This document shows positions 1 through 8,485 of a stretch of DNA of 64,000 nt, in pieces. The DNA lies in contig NZ_NIJF01000089.1 of assembly GCF_003316765.1 (NCBI RefSeq), forward strand, positions 62,001 to 126,000. Reading direction: 5' to 3'. The stretch comes from Bacillus sp. P14.5. Lineage in GTDB: Bacteria; Bacillota; Bacilli; Bacillales; Bacillaceae_B. Position numbers and translations under genes: made by a program. The stretch's first letter is position 1; the number at the start of each line of letters is the position of its first letter. The notes under the pieces are model-generated. The model saw only the letters and a program-made list of their open reading frames with translations. It did not search any database and had not been told where the DNA came from.

Positions 1-321
1 GCAGAGCCAGGGATTGTTAAGGGGCTGTCTTATCACAACCTCACTGGAGGCTTCACCTATTATTTGTGCCAGGAAGTAAACGACATCGGAGAAATCCGGT
101 ATGGCCTTGAAATTATTGAAGTGCCTGCTTATACGTATGCCGTCCTGGAACATAAGGGAGCTGAAGTCATGAATTCCTACGGTGTGCTTTATCAGTGGAT
201 AGAAGAGCAGGGGTATAGTTTGAATCAGCAAATCCTGCAGCATCTTGAAGAATACCCTGCTGATTACCATCCCTATGAAGACGAACCGAATCTCCTCATC
301 CATATACCAGTTGAAGCCTAA
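1..321 (+). CDS. GyrI-like/AraC effector-binding domain protein, 3' part
   Basis: The reading frame is open from the first base, so the gene starts upstream of the window. The visible 106 residues end in a pattern typical of the GyrI-like small-molecule-binding fold (AraC effector-binding domain): a strand with VPAYTYAVLEHKG, a helix with YQWIEEQGY, and a tail EPNLLIHIPVEA. In this family the domain binds a ligand, either alone or behind an AraC-type DNA-binding domain. The N-terminus is not visible, so regulator and stand-alone binding protein cannot be told apart. A perfect palindromic terminator begins inside the last codons. Confidence 0.75.
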   Translation, partial: AEPGIVKGLSYHNLTGGFTYYLCQEVNDIGEIRYGLEIIEVPAYTYAVLEHKGAEVMNSYGVLYQWIEEQGYSLNQQILQHLEEYPADYHPYEDEPNLLIHIPVEA

Positions 322-351
322 AAAAGAATCCCGCGGGATTCTTTTTTAGGC
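316..351. terminator. Perfect palindromic bidirectional terminator
   Basis: A 36-bp perfect inverted repeat is centred on CCGCGG, with A-rich left and T-rich right arms. It can end transcription of the plus-strand gene before it and of the minus-strand HMA-like gene that stops at 417. Confidence 0.85.
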
Positions 352-416
352 TTGTTTATGATACTTTTGCTGCTGATCGCTAAGAGATACCTAATGTTAA
401 TTGGACAAAGATTTGT

Positions 417-623
417 TTACTGTACTTGAAGACCATTCTGCTGGATGATCTCCTCAACTTCTCTACGGGAGATTTGTTCACTATTATAAGTGATTTTCAC
501 TTCGCCGTCTTCCGTATCTATCAGGGCCCTTTCAATCCCCTCCAGGCTTAATAAGGAGTTTTCTAATTCCTGTATAGTCGCACGGTCAGTCGCTTCTTTT
601 ACACGTAACGTCATTTCATCCAT
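417..623 (-). CDS. Small HMA-fold (heavy-metal-associated-like) protein without CxxC
   Basis: The 68-residue product has the length and beta-alpha-beta-beta-alpha-beta pattern of copper-chaperone-like HMA domains (helix RATIQELENSLLSLEGIERA, strand EVKITYN, helix SRREVEEIIQQNG). It has no cysteine at all, so the usual metal-binding CxxC motif is missing. AAAGGAG precedes the ATG. The fold assignment rests on pattern resemblance. A metal-transfer role is unlikely without cysteines, and its function is unknown. Confidence 0.6.
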   Translation of the reverse strand: MDEMTLRVKEATDRATIQELENSLLSLEGIERALIDTEDGEVKITYNSEQISRREVEEIIQQNGLQVQ

Positions 624-689
624 AAATCATACTCCTTTATTAATTGATTTTCTCATTATATATACCCTGAATTCGTTGAAGTATGTGGG

Positions 690-765
690 TAAATGGGTTG
701 CGGCGAGGCGATTGTTGCTTCCGGGAAGATCCCAGGTTTTTTGTCTTTTCGGGGTGAGCAGCGCT
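690..765. repeat. Fragment of dispersed repeat R3
   Basis: The stretch with GCGATTGTTGCTTCCGGGAA and GATCCCAGG resembles the R3 family end (GAAAGCAACAAT and TCCCAAGAGCC) seen at 8.3, 16.1 and 28.4 kb, in inverted orientation. Nothing else recognisable lies between the two flanking minus-strand genes. Confidence 0.35.
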
Positions 766-825
766 TTGTTTGCTTACCAGGATTCCTTAGGTGAATTGTG
801 GCGTTATCTTTCCAAATTCATAAAT

Positions 826-851
826 AAAAGCATCCAGGATTGGATGCTTTT
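826..851 (-). terminator. Intrinsic terminator of the carbonic anhydrase operon
   Basis: Hairpin AAAAGCATCCA / TGGATGCTTTT with a 4-nt loop and an A/T tract on each side, 13 bp past the stop codon of the minus-strand carbonic anhydrase gene. Confidence 0.8.
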
Positions 852-864
852 AAAGTGCACTTTA

Positions 865-1434
865 TTATTCAGAGAGTTCATATCCTGAAGTGACCAAATC
901 CAATTTTCCTGTGGAAGGATCGATGACTAATCCATGCACGGGAACCTCTTCATGCATTAAAGGATGGTTTCGGATCATTTTTACGCTGTGTGCTACGCTT
1001 TCTTCCACACTTGAAAAACCGGTAAGCCATTCATCCAGGTTAATTCCGGCATATTCCAGTGTATCAAAGGTCTCTTCACCTATGCCTCTTTCCCGCATGC
1101 TTGATTTGACCTTGTCGGCATTTAGGCCAGCCATTCCACAGTCGTGGTGTCCGATGACCAGCACTTCATCAGCTTGAAGTTCGTAAACGGCCAGCAATAA
1201 ACTTCTCATGATACTTCCGAATGGATGAGAAACAACCGCACCTGCATTGCGTACGATTTTTACATCGCCGTTTTTCATATTGATTGATTTGGTAACAAGT
1301 TCAACCAGTCTGGTATCCATGCATGTCAGGATGACAAGTCTTTTGTCTGGAAACTTTGTCGTGATGTAAGACTCATACTTTTTCTCAGAAACAAATTTGG
1401 TATTGAATGAAAGAATGTCGTTTAAAAGAGACAT
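865..1434 (-). CDS. ytiB: Beta-class carbonic anhydrase (YtiB-like)
   Basis: Cytoplasmic zinc enzyme that interconverts CO2 and bicarbonate. The 189-residue product carries the beta-class zinc motifs: CMDTR near residue 38 (Cys plus the Asp-Arg dyad) and GHHDCG near residue 95 (His and Cys ligands). The start MSLLNDILSFN and the C-terminal VHGLVIDPSTGKLDLV match the B. subtilis YtiB pattern as I know it. It is the last gene of a three-gene minus-strand operon, 19 bp after the PAS gene. RBS GGAGGTAACC precedes the ATG. Its place after two sensory genes is unusual for a housekeeping enzyme. Confidence 0.9.
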   Translation of the reverse strand: MSLLNDILSFNTKFVSEKKYESYITTKFPDKRLVILTCMDTRLVELVTKSINMKNGDVKIVRNAGAVVSHPFGSIMRSLLLAVYELQADEVLVIGHHDCGMAGLNADKVKSSMRERGIGEETFDTLEYAGINLDEWLTGFSSVEESVAHSVKMIRNHPLMHEEVPVHGLVIDPSTGKLDLVTSGYELSE

Positions 1435-1453
1435 AGGTTACCTCCGCTATAAA

Positions 1454-2029
1454 TCAATGTGATTTTTTATTATTCTTAAGCGTTTCTTCTATTCTCATGC
1501 AATGTTTCACCAAGTGCTTTTTATCCGGACCCAGGTCTTTTAACTGAGCTTGCAGCAGATGAAGCTGTTGAATGGCCGCCTCGATATCATTTTCCTGTTT
1601 GCGGATCTGGCCCGCTGCAGAATCAAGGTGAAAGGAACTCGGATGCAGCTGCTTTTGAAGTGCTTGTTCTTGGTTGGGGTTCCACAGCTGTTTTTGGATT
1701 GTGTCGAGTTTTTTTGAAATGTCAGAATAGTTAGCGGCTTTGCTGATGACGGCCACAAAGTACTTCTGCTGCATTTCAGCGAATTGAAAATGTACATCAT
1801 ATAATTCTGGCATACCTGGTTTTTCCTTGGATTTAAGATTGATCTCAATCAACCCTTCGGAATGACGGTGAAAGAACTTAGAGAATTTTGTGGCGCTTTC
1901 CTCTTCAATCATATCAAGAAAACTTGATCCCTGCATCAGCTTTGATCCTTTGGAAGAGGCTTCCACAATATTTAAGTGTGCATCCAAGATGAAAAACGGG
2001 ATAGGGATATAATATAATTCTTCCATCAT
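1454..2029 (-). CDS. PAS-domain protein with C-terminal coiled coil
   Basis: 191 residues. The first ~100 look like a single PAS fold (start YYIPIPFFILDAHLNIVEAS, later strands YDVHFQFAEM and KYFVAVISKA). About residues 105-185 are a charged helical segment likely to form a coiled coil. No kinase, GGDEF or DNA-binding domain is present. The ATG overlaps the stop of the upstream cobalamin-binding gene (ATGA), so the two are probably translationally coupled. Likely a signal-relay partner of that sensor; the cofactor and output are unknown. Confidence 0.65.
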   Translation of the reverse strand: MMEELYYIPIPFFILDAHLNIVEASSKGSKLMQGSSFLDMIEEESATKFSKFFHRHSEGLIEINLKSKEKPGMPELYDVHFQFAEMQQKYFVAVISKAANYSDISKKLDTIQKQLWNPNQEQALQKQLHPSSFHLDSAAGQIRKQENDIEAAIQQLHLLQAQLKDLGPDKKHLVKHCMRIEETLKNNKKSH

Positions 2030-2696
2030 GCATCACCTTCAGACAAGACAGGCTGGGATTTGCTCATGCCTTTTAAGGCGAATGATTCAATATCTCTAAG
2101 ATCGCGGCATAAATGAACATTGCTTATTCCGAAATCCTTAAGATTATAAAGGGATACAACACGTCCTCCAACCAGGATATCTATATTTTTTCCCAGTTCT
2201 GAAATCTGAGTTAAACAATCTTTCAATTTAGGCAGAAGAGGAGAAAGTGCAATAGAGATTCCGATAGCATCGGGTTCCCACTTATCGATGGTTTTGATGA
2301 CTTCTTCAGTTGGGACGCTTGAACCCAGGAATTTGACATTCCATTTACTTTCTCTGAACACGTCAGAAACCATCTTTAAACCCAGGGAATGCTGTTCGCC
2401 TTCAAGGCAGAACAAAAGAATGGAAGGAGATTTCTTTAACTGCCCTGGATGGACAATCTGATATCTTAACTGTGTCATGAGGTAGTCAATGCTTGCTGTT
2501 GCGAGATGTTCTTCCGCTACGGTGATTTTATTTTTTCCCAAAGACTGCCCACGCTTTCCATGACAGGCTTCAAGAGCTTTTCATAAAATTCTATTGTTGA
2601 AAGGGACAATCCCCGGTTTTCCTGGTGCCACTTATGGATTTCAGGGAGGTCGCCGGCAATCGCCATTTCTGTTAGCATTCTTACTTGTTTTTGCAA
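2026..2696 (-). pseudogene. Cobalamin (B12)-binding sensor protein, frameshifted at an A-run
   Basis: The 3' part encodes a B12-binding Rossmann domain with the cobalamin signature ExHxxG (GEQHSLG), then SSVPTEEVI and the GGRVVSLYN loop. The 5' part, in another frame from a TTG at 2696, encodes the helical cap domain (TEMAIAGDLPEIHKW, then YEKLLKPVMESVGSLW). The two join exactly if the coding-strand run of six A (2531-2536) had seven, giving LWEKNKITVAEEHLATA, the usual cap-to-B12 junction. The restored protein has ~223 residues, as in stand-alone CarH-like sensor modules. The shift may be a real mutation, slippage, or a base-call error. It is first in the operon with the PAS protein and carbonic anhydrase. 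Confidence 0.75.
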
Positions 2697-2850
2697 AGAG
2701 GGGACACTCCATTATTATTTGACATAAATATTTTAGATGAATTTGCCTATTACTCTTATTCTAGTACTTAATGCTGTAAAAGAAAAGCAAGAGACCATAA
2801 CTGGTGTACATTACTAGTAGTGAAATTGAAGATGGTTAATTCATAAAAAA

Positions 2851-3627
2851 GAGGCTGGGACAAAACCTTATAAAAAGCTCTTTTCAAAAGAATGTGTCTG
2901 AGTATAAAGAAAGGATTTCCGCTCCAGGTGCACGACTCCGTGGGGCGGGCGCTGAGCCTCCTCGGCTTCATAAAAAGCGGAAACGGCCGTTCAGCACCGT
3001 ACGGATTGTAGGGCTCCTGCATGAGATAAAGGAATCACGAAGAGCGAAAGCGATTCGATGTTCATTTCCTTGTGAGTAAGAATAAACTCTAAACTAAAAT
3101 AGATTAATCACCGAAAAAGTCCAGGACCCGACTTTTTCTTATAACCACTTTAAAGCTAGTGAGGAAATGAACTAGATGACTTATCGCAAGGAAGGAGACC
3201 GAAATCCGCTAGGTGCTGGCCGCTGGAGCTAGATTTGCCTGCGGGGTTACGTTCCAGTGGGTACGTAACCTTGGTCTCACCTGTCATCAAAAGTGGAAGC
3301 GCCTTGGTCAGCCCCGACAGGCAAATGTTCCTCAGAGAAAAAAAGGCGGTCTTTCCTTTTATTCTCTGAGGGTTGTTTGACCCCGAGGGGCTAGGCTCTG
3401 GAACTAGACGACCGCTAGTCCCGCAGGAGGTCGCACACCTTCCGCTCCAATCCGCCTACGATCAGGAACTGGCGGATAACCTAATCTAAAAAATAACATC
3501 TTTAAGGTAAGAGCCTAATAACAAAAATGAACCGCATGAGATCAAGTATATAACCTTGATCTCATGCGGTTTTATTTTCGATGATTTCTACTTGCATCAA
3601 TTAGTTTTCTACTTTTGTCCCAGCCTC
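2851..3627. repeat. Composite repeat element R1, copy A, with nested insertions
   Basis: Bounded by inverted ends GAGGCTGGGACAAAA and TTTTGTCCCAGCCTC. Its outer parts match, in reverse orientation, the two 356-bp copies at 34.6 and 39.7 kb. The GC-rich core is interrupted by extra sequence that matches the ~100-bp units at 9.2-9.5 kb and by an R4 repeat. A 17-bp-stem hairpin (AACCGCATGAGATCAAG and its complement, ~3530-3571) lies near the right end and could terminate the downstream minus-strand symporter gene. ORFs in this stretch are repeat-derived. Confidence 0.85.
3284..3412. repeat. Dispersed repeat R4 nested in R1 copy A
   Basis: Contains GTGGAAGCGCCTTGGTCAGC, GACAGGCAAATGTTC, CCTTTTATTCTC and TTTGACCCCGAGGGGCTAGG. 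The same order, inverted, occurs at 44.8-44.9 kb, and fragments occur near 9.95 and 36.5 kb. Confidence 0.65.
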
Positions 3628-3644
3628 TTTAAATTGATATTCTA

Positions 3645-5465
3645 TTAGTTTTCATTCTCACTGGAAAGTGCTGGCTTTAATTTGTTGATAGTTTTCTTGA
3701 TAGGATTGGTTTTTTTGTTAGAATACCCTCGTTCCAGATAGCCTGCATATTTTTTGTTCCAATGTTTCAATGCGTAGACAATCAGAAGTACAGCAGCAGT
3801 CACTATGCCGATAATGATCGGCCAGAAACCGGCTGAGACAATTCCATCACTGTAAGCCAGGCCAATGGGCGAGAAGATCACATAAACAACTGCTACAGAA
3901 GCGAGAAGGGAGATCGACATCGGTAAGGCATATTTCCATGGAGTCATAGCGACTTTGGAGTCTGCCTGGTAGTGATAAGCCTTTTCAAGCGGCTTCAACC
4001 TTCCAATTACAATCATCATCAATACTTCAATCGTAAAGAGTATGCCATAGATATGAATAAAGTTTATGCCAAGTTCAAATCCAAATAACTGGTTGGTTCC
4101 CCATACGAGCATATAATAAGTAATCACATGGAAAATGATGACCGTTTTGGCTGCAAGTGAAGGAATGCGTTTTGAAAGAACCCCTACAAGCAGGATGACG
4201 ACGATTGGAATATTAAAGAATCCGGTGAATCGTCTGATAAGGTCCCATAGTCCTTCTGTGGCATTCATCAGCATCGGTGAAATCGACATCGAAATGATTG
4301 CCAGCAATATACCGAACTTCTTACTCACTGAAATCAACTGCTGGTCATTCGCCTCTTTATTAAAGTGAGGCTTATAGATATCAAGAGCGAACAGTGTTGC
4401 AGCACTGTTAAGAAGAGAGTTGAAAGAACTGAGAACGGCTCCCAAAAGAACTGCCAGGAAGAACCCGGTCAAGTAGCTTGGAAGAATATTGGCTATCAAT
4501 GTAGGATAAGCCAAGTCAACGGATCTTAATGAATCACCATAGAGATGGAAAGCTATGACACCTGGAATCATCATCATAAATGGAACGAGAAGCTTATAGA
4601 ATCCAGAGAAAATCACACCTTTCTGACCCTCGGCCAAATTCTTTGCCCCCAATGTCCGCTGGATGACATATTGATTCGTTGCCCAATAGAACAGATTGGC
4701 AAAGATCATGCCTGTAAAAATTGTTGAAAAGGGAACAGAATCCTCGCTAGAACCAATCGAATTCAATTTTTCCGGATTGGTTGTGGCAATCTCCTTCATT
4801 CCGCCGATTAAGTTTCCTTCACCAAGTGCAAAGAAACCAAGGACCGGCACGAGTACGCCAATGATAAGCAGTCCAATTCCATTTATCGTATCGGAAACGG
4901 CTACAGCCTTTAATCCTCCAAAAATAGCATAGACAGCTCCGATAATCCCAATCACCCAGATAACAAGCCACACGGATTGTGAATAGCTGATGCCAAGAAG
5001 TTCAGGAACATCAAATAGTTTTAATACCGCAAGCGCGCCTGAGTAAAGCATGGAAGGAATTGTGACAAATACATATCCAAGCATGAAGAGGATGACCGTA
5101 TACTTCCTTACCCCTTCATCATATCGCTGGCTCAGGAACTCCGGCAGCGTTGTAAAGCTTCTTCCAAGATATTTCGGCAAAAGATAAATCGCCATTATTA
5201 TAATTGCAAAAGCTGCTGTTACCTCCCAAGCCATATTGGTAAGATTAGTACGGAACGCCTGTCCGTTTAACCCTACCAGCTGTTCAGCAGACAAGTTTGT
5301 CAGCAGGAGAGAACCGGCAATGAACGTACCAGTCAGTCCTCGTCCGGCTAGAAAATAACCATCAGAATCATTTACAGAACCTTTAGTCTTTATGTATGAA
5401 ATCCATGCAACAAGCCCCATGAAGAACAAACAAGAGATAATGGTGAATGTTAACCCACTAAACAT
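3645..5465 (-). CDS. Sodium:solute symporter (SSS family, vSGLT/YidK-like)
   Basis: 606-residue integral membrane protein with about 14 hydrophobic segments, consistent with the SSS (SLC5) fold. The segment near the N-terminus with GYFLAGRGLTG, then LLLTNLSAEQLVG, is typical of the family. The size and the conserved GQAFRTNLTNMAWE fit the vSGLT/YidK branch, whose characterised members import sugars with Na+. The exact substrate cannot be read from sequence. It is a single gene, divergent from the queF operon. A CcpA-like cre site in the shared upstream region supports a carbon-source role. Confidence 0.85.
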   Translation of the reverse strand: MFSGLTFTIISCLFFMGLVAWISYIKTKGSVNDSDGYFLAGRGLTGTFIAGSLLLTNLSAEQLVGLNGQAFRTNLTNMAWEVTAAFAIIIMAIYLLPKYLGRSFTTLPEFLSQRYDEGVRKYTVILFMLGYVFVTIPSMLYSGALAVLKLFDVPELLGISYSQSVWLVIWVIGIIGAVYAIFGGLKAVAVSDTINGIGLLIIGVLVPVLGFFALGEGNLIGGMKEIATTNPEKLNSIGSSEDSVPFSTIFTGMIFANLFYWATNQYVIQRTLGAKNLAEGQKGVIFSGFYKLLVPFMMMIPGVIAFHLYGDSLRSVDLAYPTLIANILPSYLTGFFLAVLLGAVLSSFNSLLNSAATLFALDIYKPHFNKEANDQQLISVSKKFGILLAIISMSISPMLMNATEGLWDLIRRFTGFFNIPIVVILLVGVLSKRIPSLAAKTVIIFHVITYYMLVWGTNQLFGFELGINFIHIYGILFTIEVLMMIVIGRLKPLEKAYHYQADSKVAMTPWKYALPMSISLLASVAVVYVIFSPIGLAYSDGIVSAGFWPIIIGIVTAAVLLIVYALKHWNKKYAGYLERGYSNKKTNPIKKTINKLKPALSSENEN

Positions 5466-5576
5466 GAGCGTCTACCTCCAATTTGATAATATCGTAGAAT
5501 AATATATATCCATATTATAAGAAGTTGAAACCTGCTAAGATAAGATGTCTGAAAATAAAAATAATTATGTTGTAAT

Positions 5577-5590
5577 TGTAATCGCTTTCT
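5577..5590. promoter_or_regulatory. Candidate CcpA cre site
   Basis: TGTAATCGCTTTCT matches the cre consensus TGWNANCGNTNWCA at all but the last base. It lies about 110 bp upstream of the symporter start and just ahead of the queF-side promoter. Functional assignment is inference. Confidence 0.5.
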
Positions 5591-5600
5591 GTTTTGTTTG

Positions 5601-5629
5601 TTGACATTCTGGGCATGCTGCCATACTAT
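5601..5629 (+). promoter_or_regulatory. Sigma-A promoter of the queF operon
   Basis: TTGACA, 17-bp spacer, TACTAT, about 35 bp before the preQ1 aptamer. Confidence 0.8.
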
Positions 5630-5662
5630 AGAAAGATGTTAATTAAATAGTTTCCTATCGCA

Positions 5663-5751
5663 GGAGAGGTTCATAGCCCAAACCCTCTATAAAAAACTAT
5701 GGATGAGACTTACTTTTGTAACCATATCCATGCCGGATATGGTTTTTTTAT
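5663..5751 (+). promoter_or_regulatory. preQ1-I riboswitch with expression-platform terminator
   Basis: The aptamer has the class-I preQ1 signature: stem AGAGGTTC, loop with TAGC, complementary ACCCTCT and the A-rich tail ATAAAAAACTA (about 5665-5700). It is followed by hairpin AACCATATCC / GGATATGGTT with seven T (5722-5751), a clear intrinsic terminator. High preQ1 would be expected to favour termination before queF. Class-I preQ1 aptamers commonly sit ahead of queuosine genes in Bacillaceae, which fits the two genes downstream. Confidence 0.92.
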
Positions 5752-5815
5752 GCTTCTCATCATAAATTTTTGGCTGTGGATCCTCAAAATAGGTAATTTA
5801 AGGGAGGATTATAAT

Positions 5816-6313
5816 ATGTCTGGAAGAAAAGATGAACAACTTCAAGATGTGACATTATTAGGAAATCAAGGAACGGATTATTTATTTGAGTACGCACCCC
5901 AAGTTCTGGAAACTTTTGATAATCAGCATCCAAATAGAGATTATTTTGTAAAGTTCAACTGCCCTGAATTCACAAGTCTCTGTCCGAAAACAAGGCAGCC
6001 TGATTTCGCCACCATTTACATCAGCTATATCCCTGATATTAAAATGGTGGAGAGTAAATCGTTAAAGCTGTACTTATTCAGCTTCCGCAACCATGGTGAC
6101 TTCCATGAAGACTGCATGAATATTATCATGAACGACTTGATAGAATTGATGGATCCCCGCTATATCGAAGTGTGGGGCAAGTTCACCCCTAGAGGCGGCA
6201 TCTCCATCGATCCATATTGCAACTATGGAAAACCCGGTACCAAATTTGAAAAGATGGCCGATTACCGCATGATGAATCATGATCTGTATCCGGAAACCAT
6301 CGATAACCGTTAA
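5816..6313 (+). CDS. queF: NADPH-dependent 7-cyano-7-deazaguanine reductase QueF
   Basis: Reduces preQ0 to preQ1 in queuosine biosynthesis, in the cytoplasm. The 165-residue length equals B. subtilis QueF. The start is the ATG in ATAATATGTCTGG after RBS AGGGAGGA; an apparent upstream extension in the same frame lies over the riboswitch terminator and is not coding. The catalytic region [19 protein letters not shown] holds the nucleophilic Cys and the nearby Asp. [21 protein letters not shown] is the type-I QueF family motif. Controlled by the preQ1 riboswitch and followed after 17 bp by a precursor transporter. Confidence 0.97.
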   Translation: MSGRKDEQLQDVTLLGNQGTDYLFEYAPQVLETFDNQHPNRDYFVKFNCPEFTSLCPKTRQPDFATIYISYIPDIKMVESKSLKLYLFSFRNHGDFHEDCMNIIMNDLIELMDPRYIEVWGKFTPRGGISIDPYCNYGKPGTKFEKMADYRMMNHDLYPETIDNR

Positions 6314-6330
6314 GGGGGTTAGGTTAAGCC

Positions 6331-6960
6331 ATGCTGATCTATCTCAACTCTCTTTTTGTCGGGCTTCTGATTCTTTCCAATATATTAGCGGTTAAACTCT
6401 TCAGCCTTGGTGACTGGGCTGTCCTTCCCGCAGCGGTGATCGTTTATGTATTCACCTATCCAATTACGGATGTTATTGGTGAAGTATACGGAAAAGACGC
6501 TGCACGTGCGACGGTAAGAGCCGGACTGCTGACACAGGTCTTTGCACTTGTCTTCATAGCGGCGGCCATCCATCTGCCGTCGGCGCCATTCTTTGAAATG
6601 CAGACAGAATTTGAATCCATTTTGAATGGAAGTTTCCGCATCACACTGGCAAGCTTGATTTCATATTTTGTCAGTCAAAACCTGGATGTCTCGGTTTTTC
6701 ACAAGCTGAAAGCCATGCATGGAACTGAAAAACTGTGGCTGCGCAATAATTCATCAACTTTGTTGAGCCAGCTCGCGGATACCACTCTCTTTATTACAAT
6801 CGCATTCTTCGGCACGATGCCGCTGACAGCGCTTCTTGCCTTGATAGGTACACAATATTTATTCAAGCTGGTTGTTGCTGTAGTCGATACCCCGCTGGTT
6901 TACCTTCTTGTAAGGTTCGCCCGCAAGGAAAAGGACAGTGGAGTCGGATTGGCTGGATAA
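6331..6960 (+). CDS. Queuosine precursor transporter (YhhQ/VUT family)
   Basis: 209-residue membrane protein with about six hydrophobic segments. Family-typical features are the N-terminal SNILAVKLF, the YPITDVIGEVYGK motif, SYFVSQNLDVSVF and SSTLLSQLADTTLF. YhhQ-family proteins import preQ0/preQ1. Position directly behind queF under one preQ1 riboswitch means the cell can both make and salvage the precursor. GGGGGTTAGG precedes the ATG and a terminator follows the stop by 8 bp. Confidence 0.93.
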   Translation: MLIYLNSLFVGLLILSNILAVKLFSLGDWAVLPAAVIVYVFTYPITDVIGEVYGKDAARATVRAGLLTQVFALVFIAAAIHLPSAPFFEMQTEFESILNGSFRITLASLISYFVSQNLDVSVFHKLKAMHGTEKLWLRNNSSTLLSQLADTTLFITIAFFGTMPLTALLALIGTQYLFKLVVAVVDTPLVYLLVRFARKEKDSGVGLAG

Positions 6961-6968
6961 TCTCTTGG

Positions 6969-6995
6969 AAACCATCCTGATTGGGTGGTTTTTTT
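6969..6995 (+). terminator. Terminator of the queF operon
   Basis: AACCATCC / GGGTGGTT hairpin with one G-U pair followed by seven T. Confidence 0.8.
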
Positions 6996-7295
6996 GTGTG
7001 GATTTCATTTGGGAAGATACTTTATTAGGAAGAAAGGGATGAATTTTTTGGATGAGGATTTATGAGGACAATTCGGGTGAAAAAGGGGATTCTATGTCTT
7101 TAATGGAAATTGTGATCGAGACCAAGAAACTATAAAACGTGCCAGGCGTTCCTAGTGGAGGTTTGTGAGCGCAATATACATATATACGAGCGATTTAACC
7201 CTACCTGCAAAGTTCGAAAGAATGTTCTGCACAACAGTGAATTTCCAGTGTAAACCTTTGCAATTTTTTCAATAATTAAACCTTATTCAAACCCC
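6996..7295. other. Intergenic stretch without recognised gene
   Basis: About 300 bp between the queF terminator and the yitT-type promoter. I see no ORF with an RBS and no match to the repeat families of this window. Confidence 0.6.
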
Positions 7296-7324
7296 TTTAC
7301 AAAGGTATTTATGACCTATATAAT
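7296..7324 (+). promoter_or_regulatory. Sigma-A promoter
   Basis: TTTACA, 17-bp spacer, TATAAT, 56 bp before the YitT-family start codon. Confidence 0.75.
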
Positions 7325-7379
7325 CCCGTTGTTAATGAAAATATTAAATAACTATTTTATATAAAAGGAGGTTGCAGTG

Positions 7380-8228
7380 ATGCGAAAAAAGCTGATATCG
7401 TTTTTCCTGATGAATCTTGGCGCTTTTTTTGTTGCGGTGAATGTCCACTTCTTTCTTTCACCAAATAATTTGGCAACAGGAGGAGTCAGCGGTTTATCTA
7501 TTTTGCTAAATTCAGTGATGCCGGGCATGTCCATTGGTATGTTCATGATTCTGGTTAACATTGTTCTATTCATCGTCGGTATAATATTCCTTGGTTTCAG
7601 TTTTGGAGCTAAAACGGTCTATGCCAGTTTTGCTCTGTCAGGTTATGTTTGGCTGTTAGAAGCGGCTGTACCTTTGCAAGGGCCTATGAGCGAAGACATT
7701 CTTATACAGTTGATTATCGGCCAATGCATCGCTGCAACCGGTATGGCTCTTGTATTTAATCAGAAAGCCTCAACCGGCGGAACGGATATCATTGCCATGA
7801 TCCTGAACAAATATTTCAATATAGAAATTGGCCGTGCTGTCCTTTTCTCTGATTTGGCCATCGCGCTGTCGTCTACTTTCCTGTTTGGTACGCAGGTTGG
7901 AATGTACGCATTCTTTGGAGTCATCCTGAATGGCCTGGTCATCGATTATACTCTTCAGCAATTCAATACGAACAAAGAAGTAGTTATCATCAGCAAGGAA
8001 AGTGATGAAATCCGCACCTATATTGTAAAAGAACTTGGAAAGGGTGCTACAATCCATACAGCCAAGGGAGCTTTTACATCGGACAGCAAAGAAGTCATCA
8101 CCACCATCCTTGGTCGAAAGGACTTCTCCAAACTGAAAGGCTTTATTACGGAAGTGGACAATACAGCATTCATTACGGTGCATAATATGAATGAAATACT
8201 CGGCCAGAACTTTAAACGGCTGGTGTAA
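7380..8228 (+). CDS. YitT family membrane protein (DUF161 plus DUF2179)
   Basis: About 282 residues. Residues 1-170 contain five to six hydrophobic segments with the family motif SPNNLATGGVSGLSILL and a second copy-like segment NQKASTGGTDIIAMIL. Residues ~200-282 are a soluble DUF2179 domain (VVIISKESDEI, GATIHTAKGAF). The function of the family is not established; Bacillus genomes usually carry several paralogues. The second of two adjacent starts (GTG ATG) is chosen because it lies 8 bp after AGGAGG. Own promoter and terminator show a monocistronic unit. Confidence 0.88.
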   Translation: MRKKLISFFLMNLGAFFVAVNVHFFLSPNNLATGGVSGLSILLNSVMPGMSIGMFMILVNIVLFIVGIIFLGFSFGAKTVYASFALSGYVWLLEAAVPLQGPMSEDILIQLIIGQCIAATGMALVFNQKASTGGTDIIAMILNKYFNIEIGRAVLFSDLAIALSSTFLFGTQVGMYAFFGVILNGLVIDYTLQQFNTNKEVVIISKESDEIRTYIVKELGKGATIHTAKGAFTSDSKEVITTILGRKDFSKLKGFITEVDNTAFITVHNMNEILGQNFKRLV

Positions 8229-8234
8229 ACAAGG

Positions 8235-8264
8235 GATTCGCTCTAAAAGGGCGAATCTTTTTTT
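8235..8264 (+). terminator. Terminator after the YitT gene
   Basis: GATTCGC / GCGAATC hairpin followed by seven T. Confidence 0.85.
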
Positions 8265-8265
8265 A

Positions 8266-8460
8266 GGCTCTTTTCGTAGACTTTTTGGCTATTTAATACT
8301 AATTCCCGAAAAAAACCTTAATTCCCCAAAAAAACCCAGTTAACATGAAAAGAAAAGAGCTGATCACTCCGGTTAGAGGATAAATACATAGTACCCGGGG
8401 GGAAATCCGGCTTTTGGAATTATTCCGAAAGCAACAATGTATACAATAATTGCTTTTATT
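8266..8460. repeat. Dispersed repeat R3, copy 1
   Basis: Starts GGCTCTTTTCGTAGACTTT and GCTATTTAATA, and ends in TTCCGAAAGCAACAAT. The same order is seen at 16.0-16.2 kb and, inverted, at 28.4-28.6 kb. Non-coding. Confidence 0.75.
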
Positions 8461-8485
8461 ATATCTAGTAAAAGGAGCGGGTTGA

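Noticed and set aside
5699..5815. N-terminal extension of QueF
   Set aside because: It would translate the riboswitch terminator; the ATG at 5816 has a good RBS and gives the family's length.
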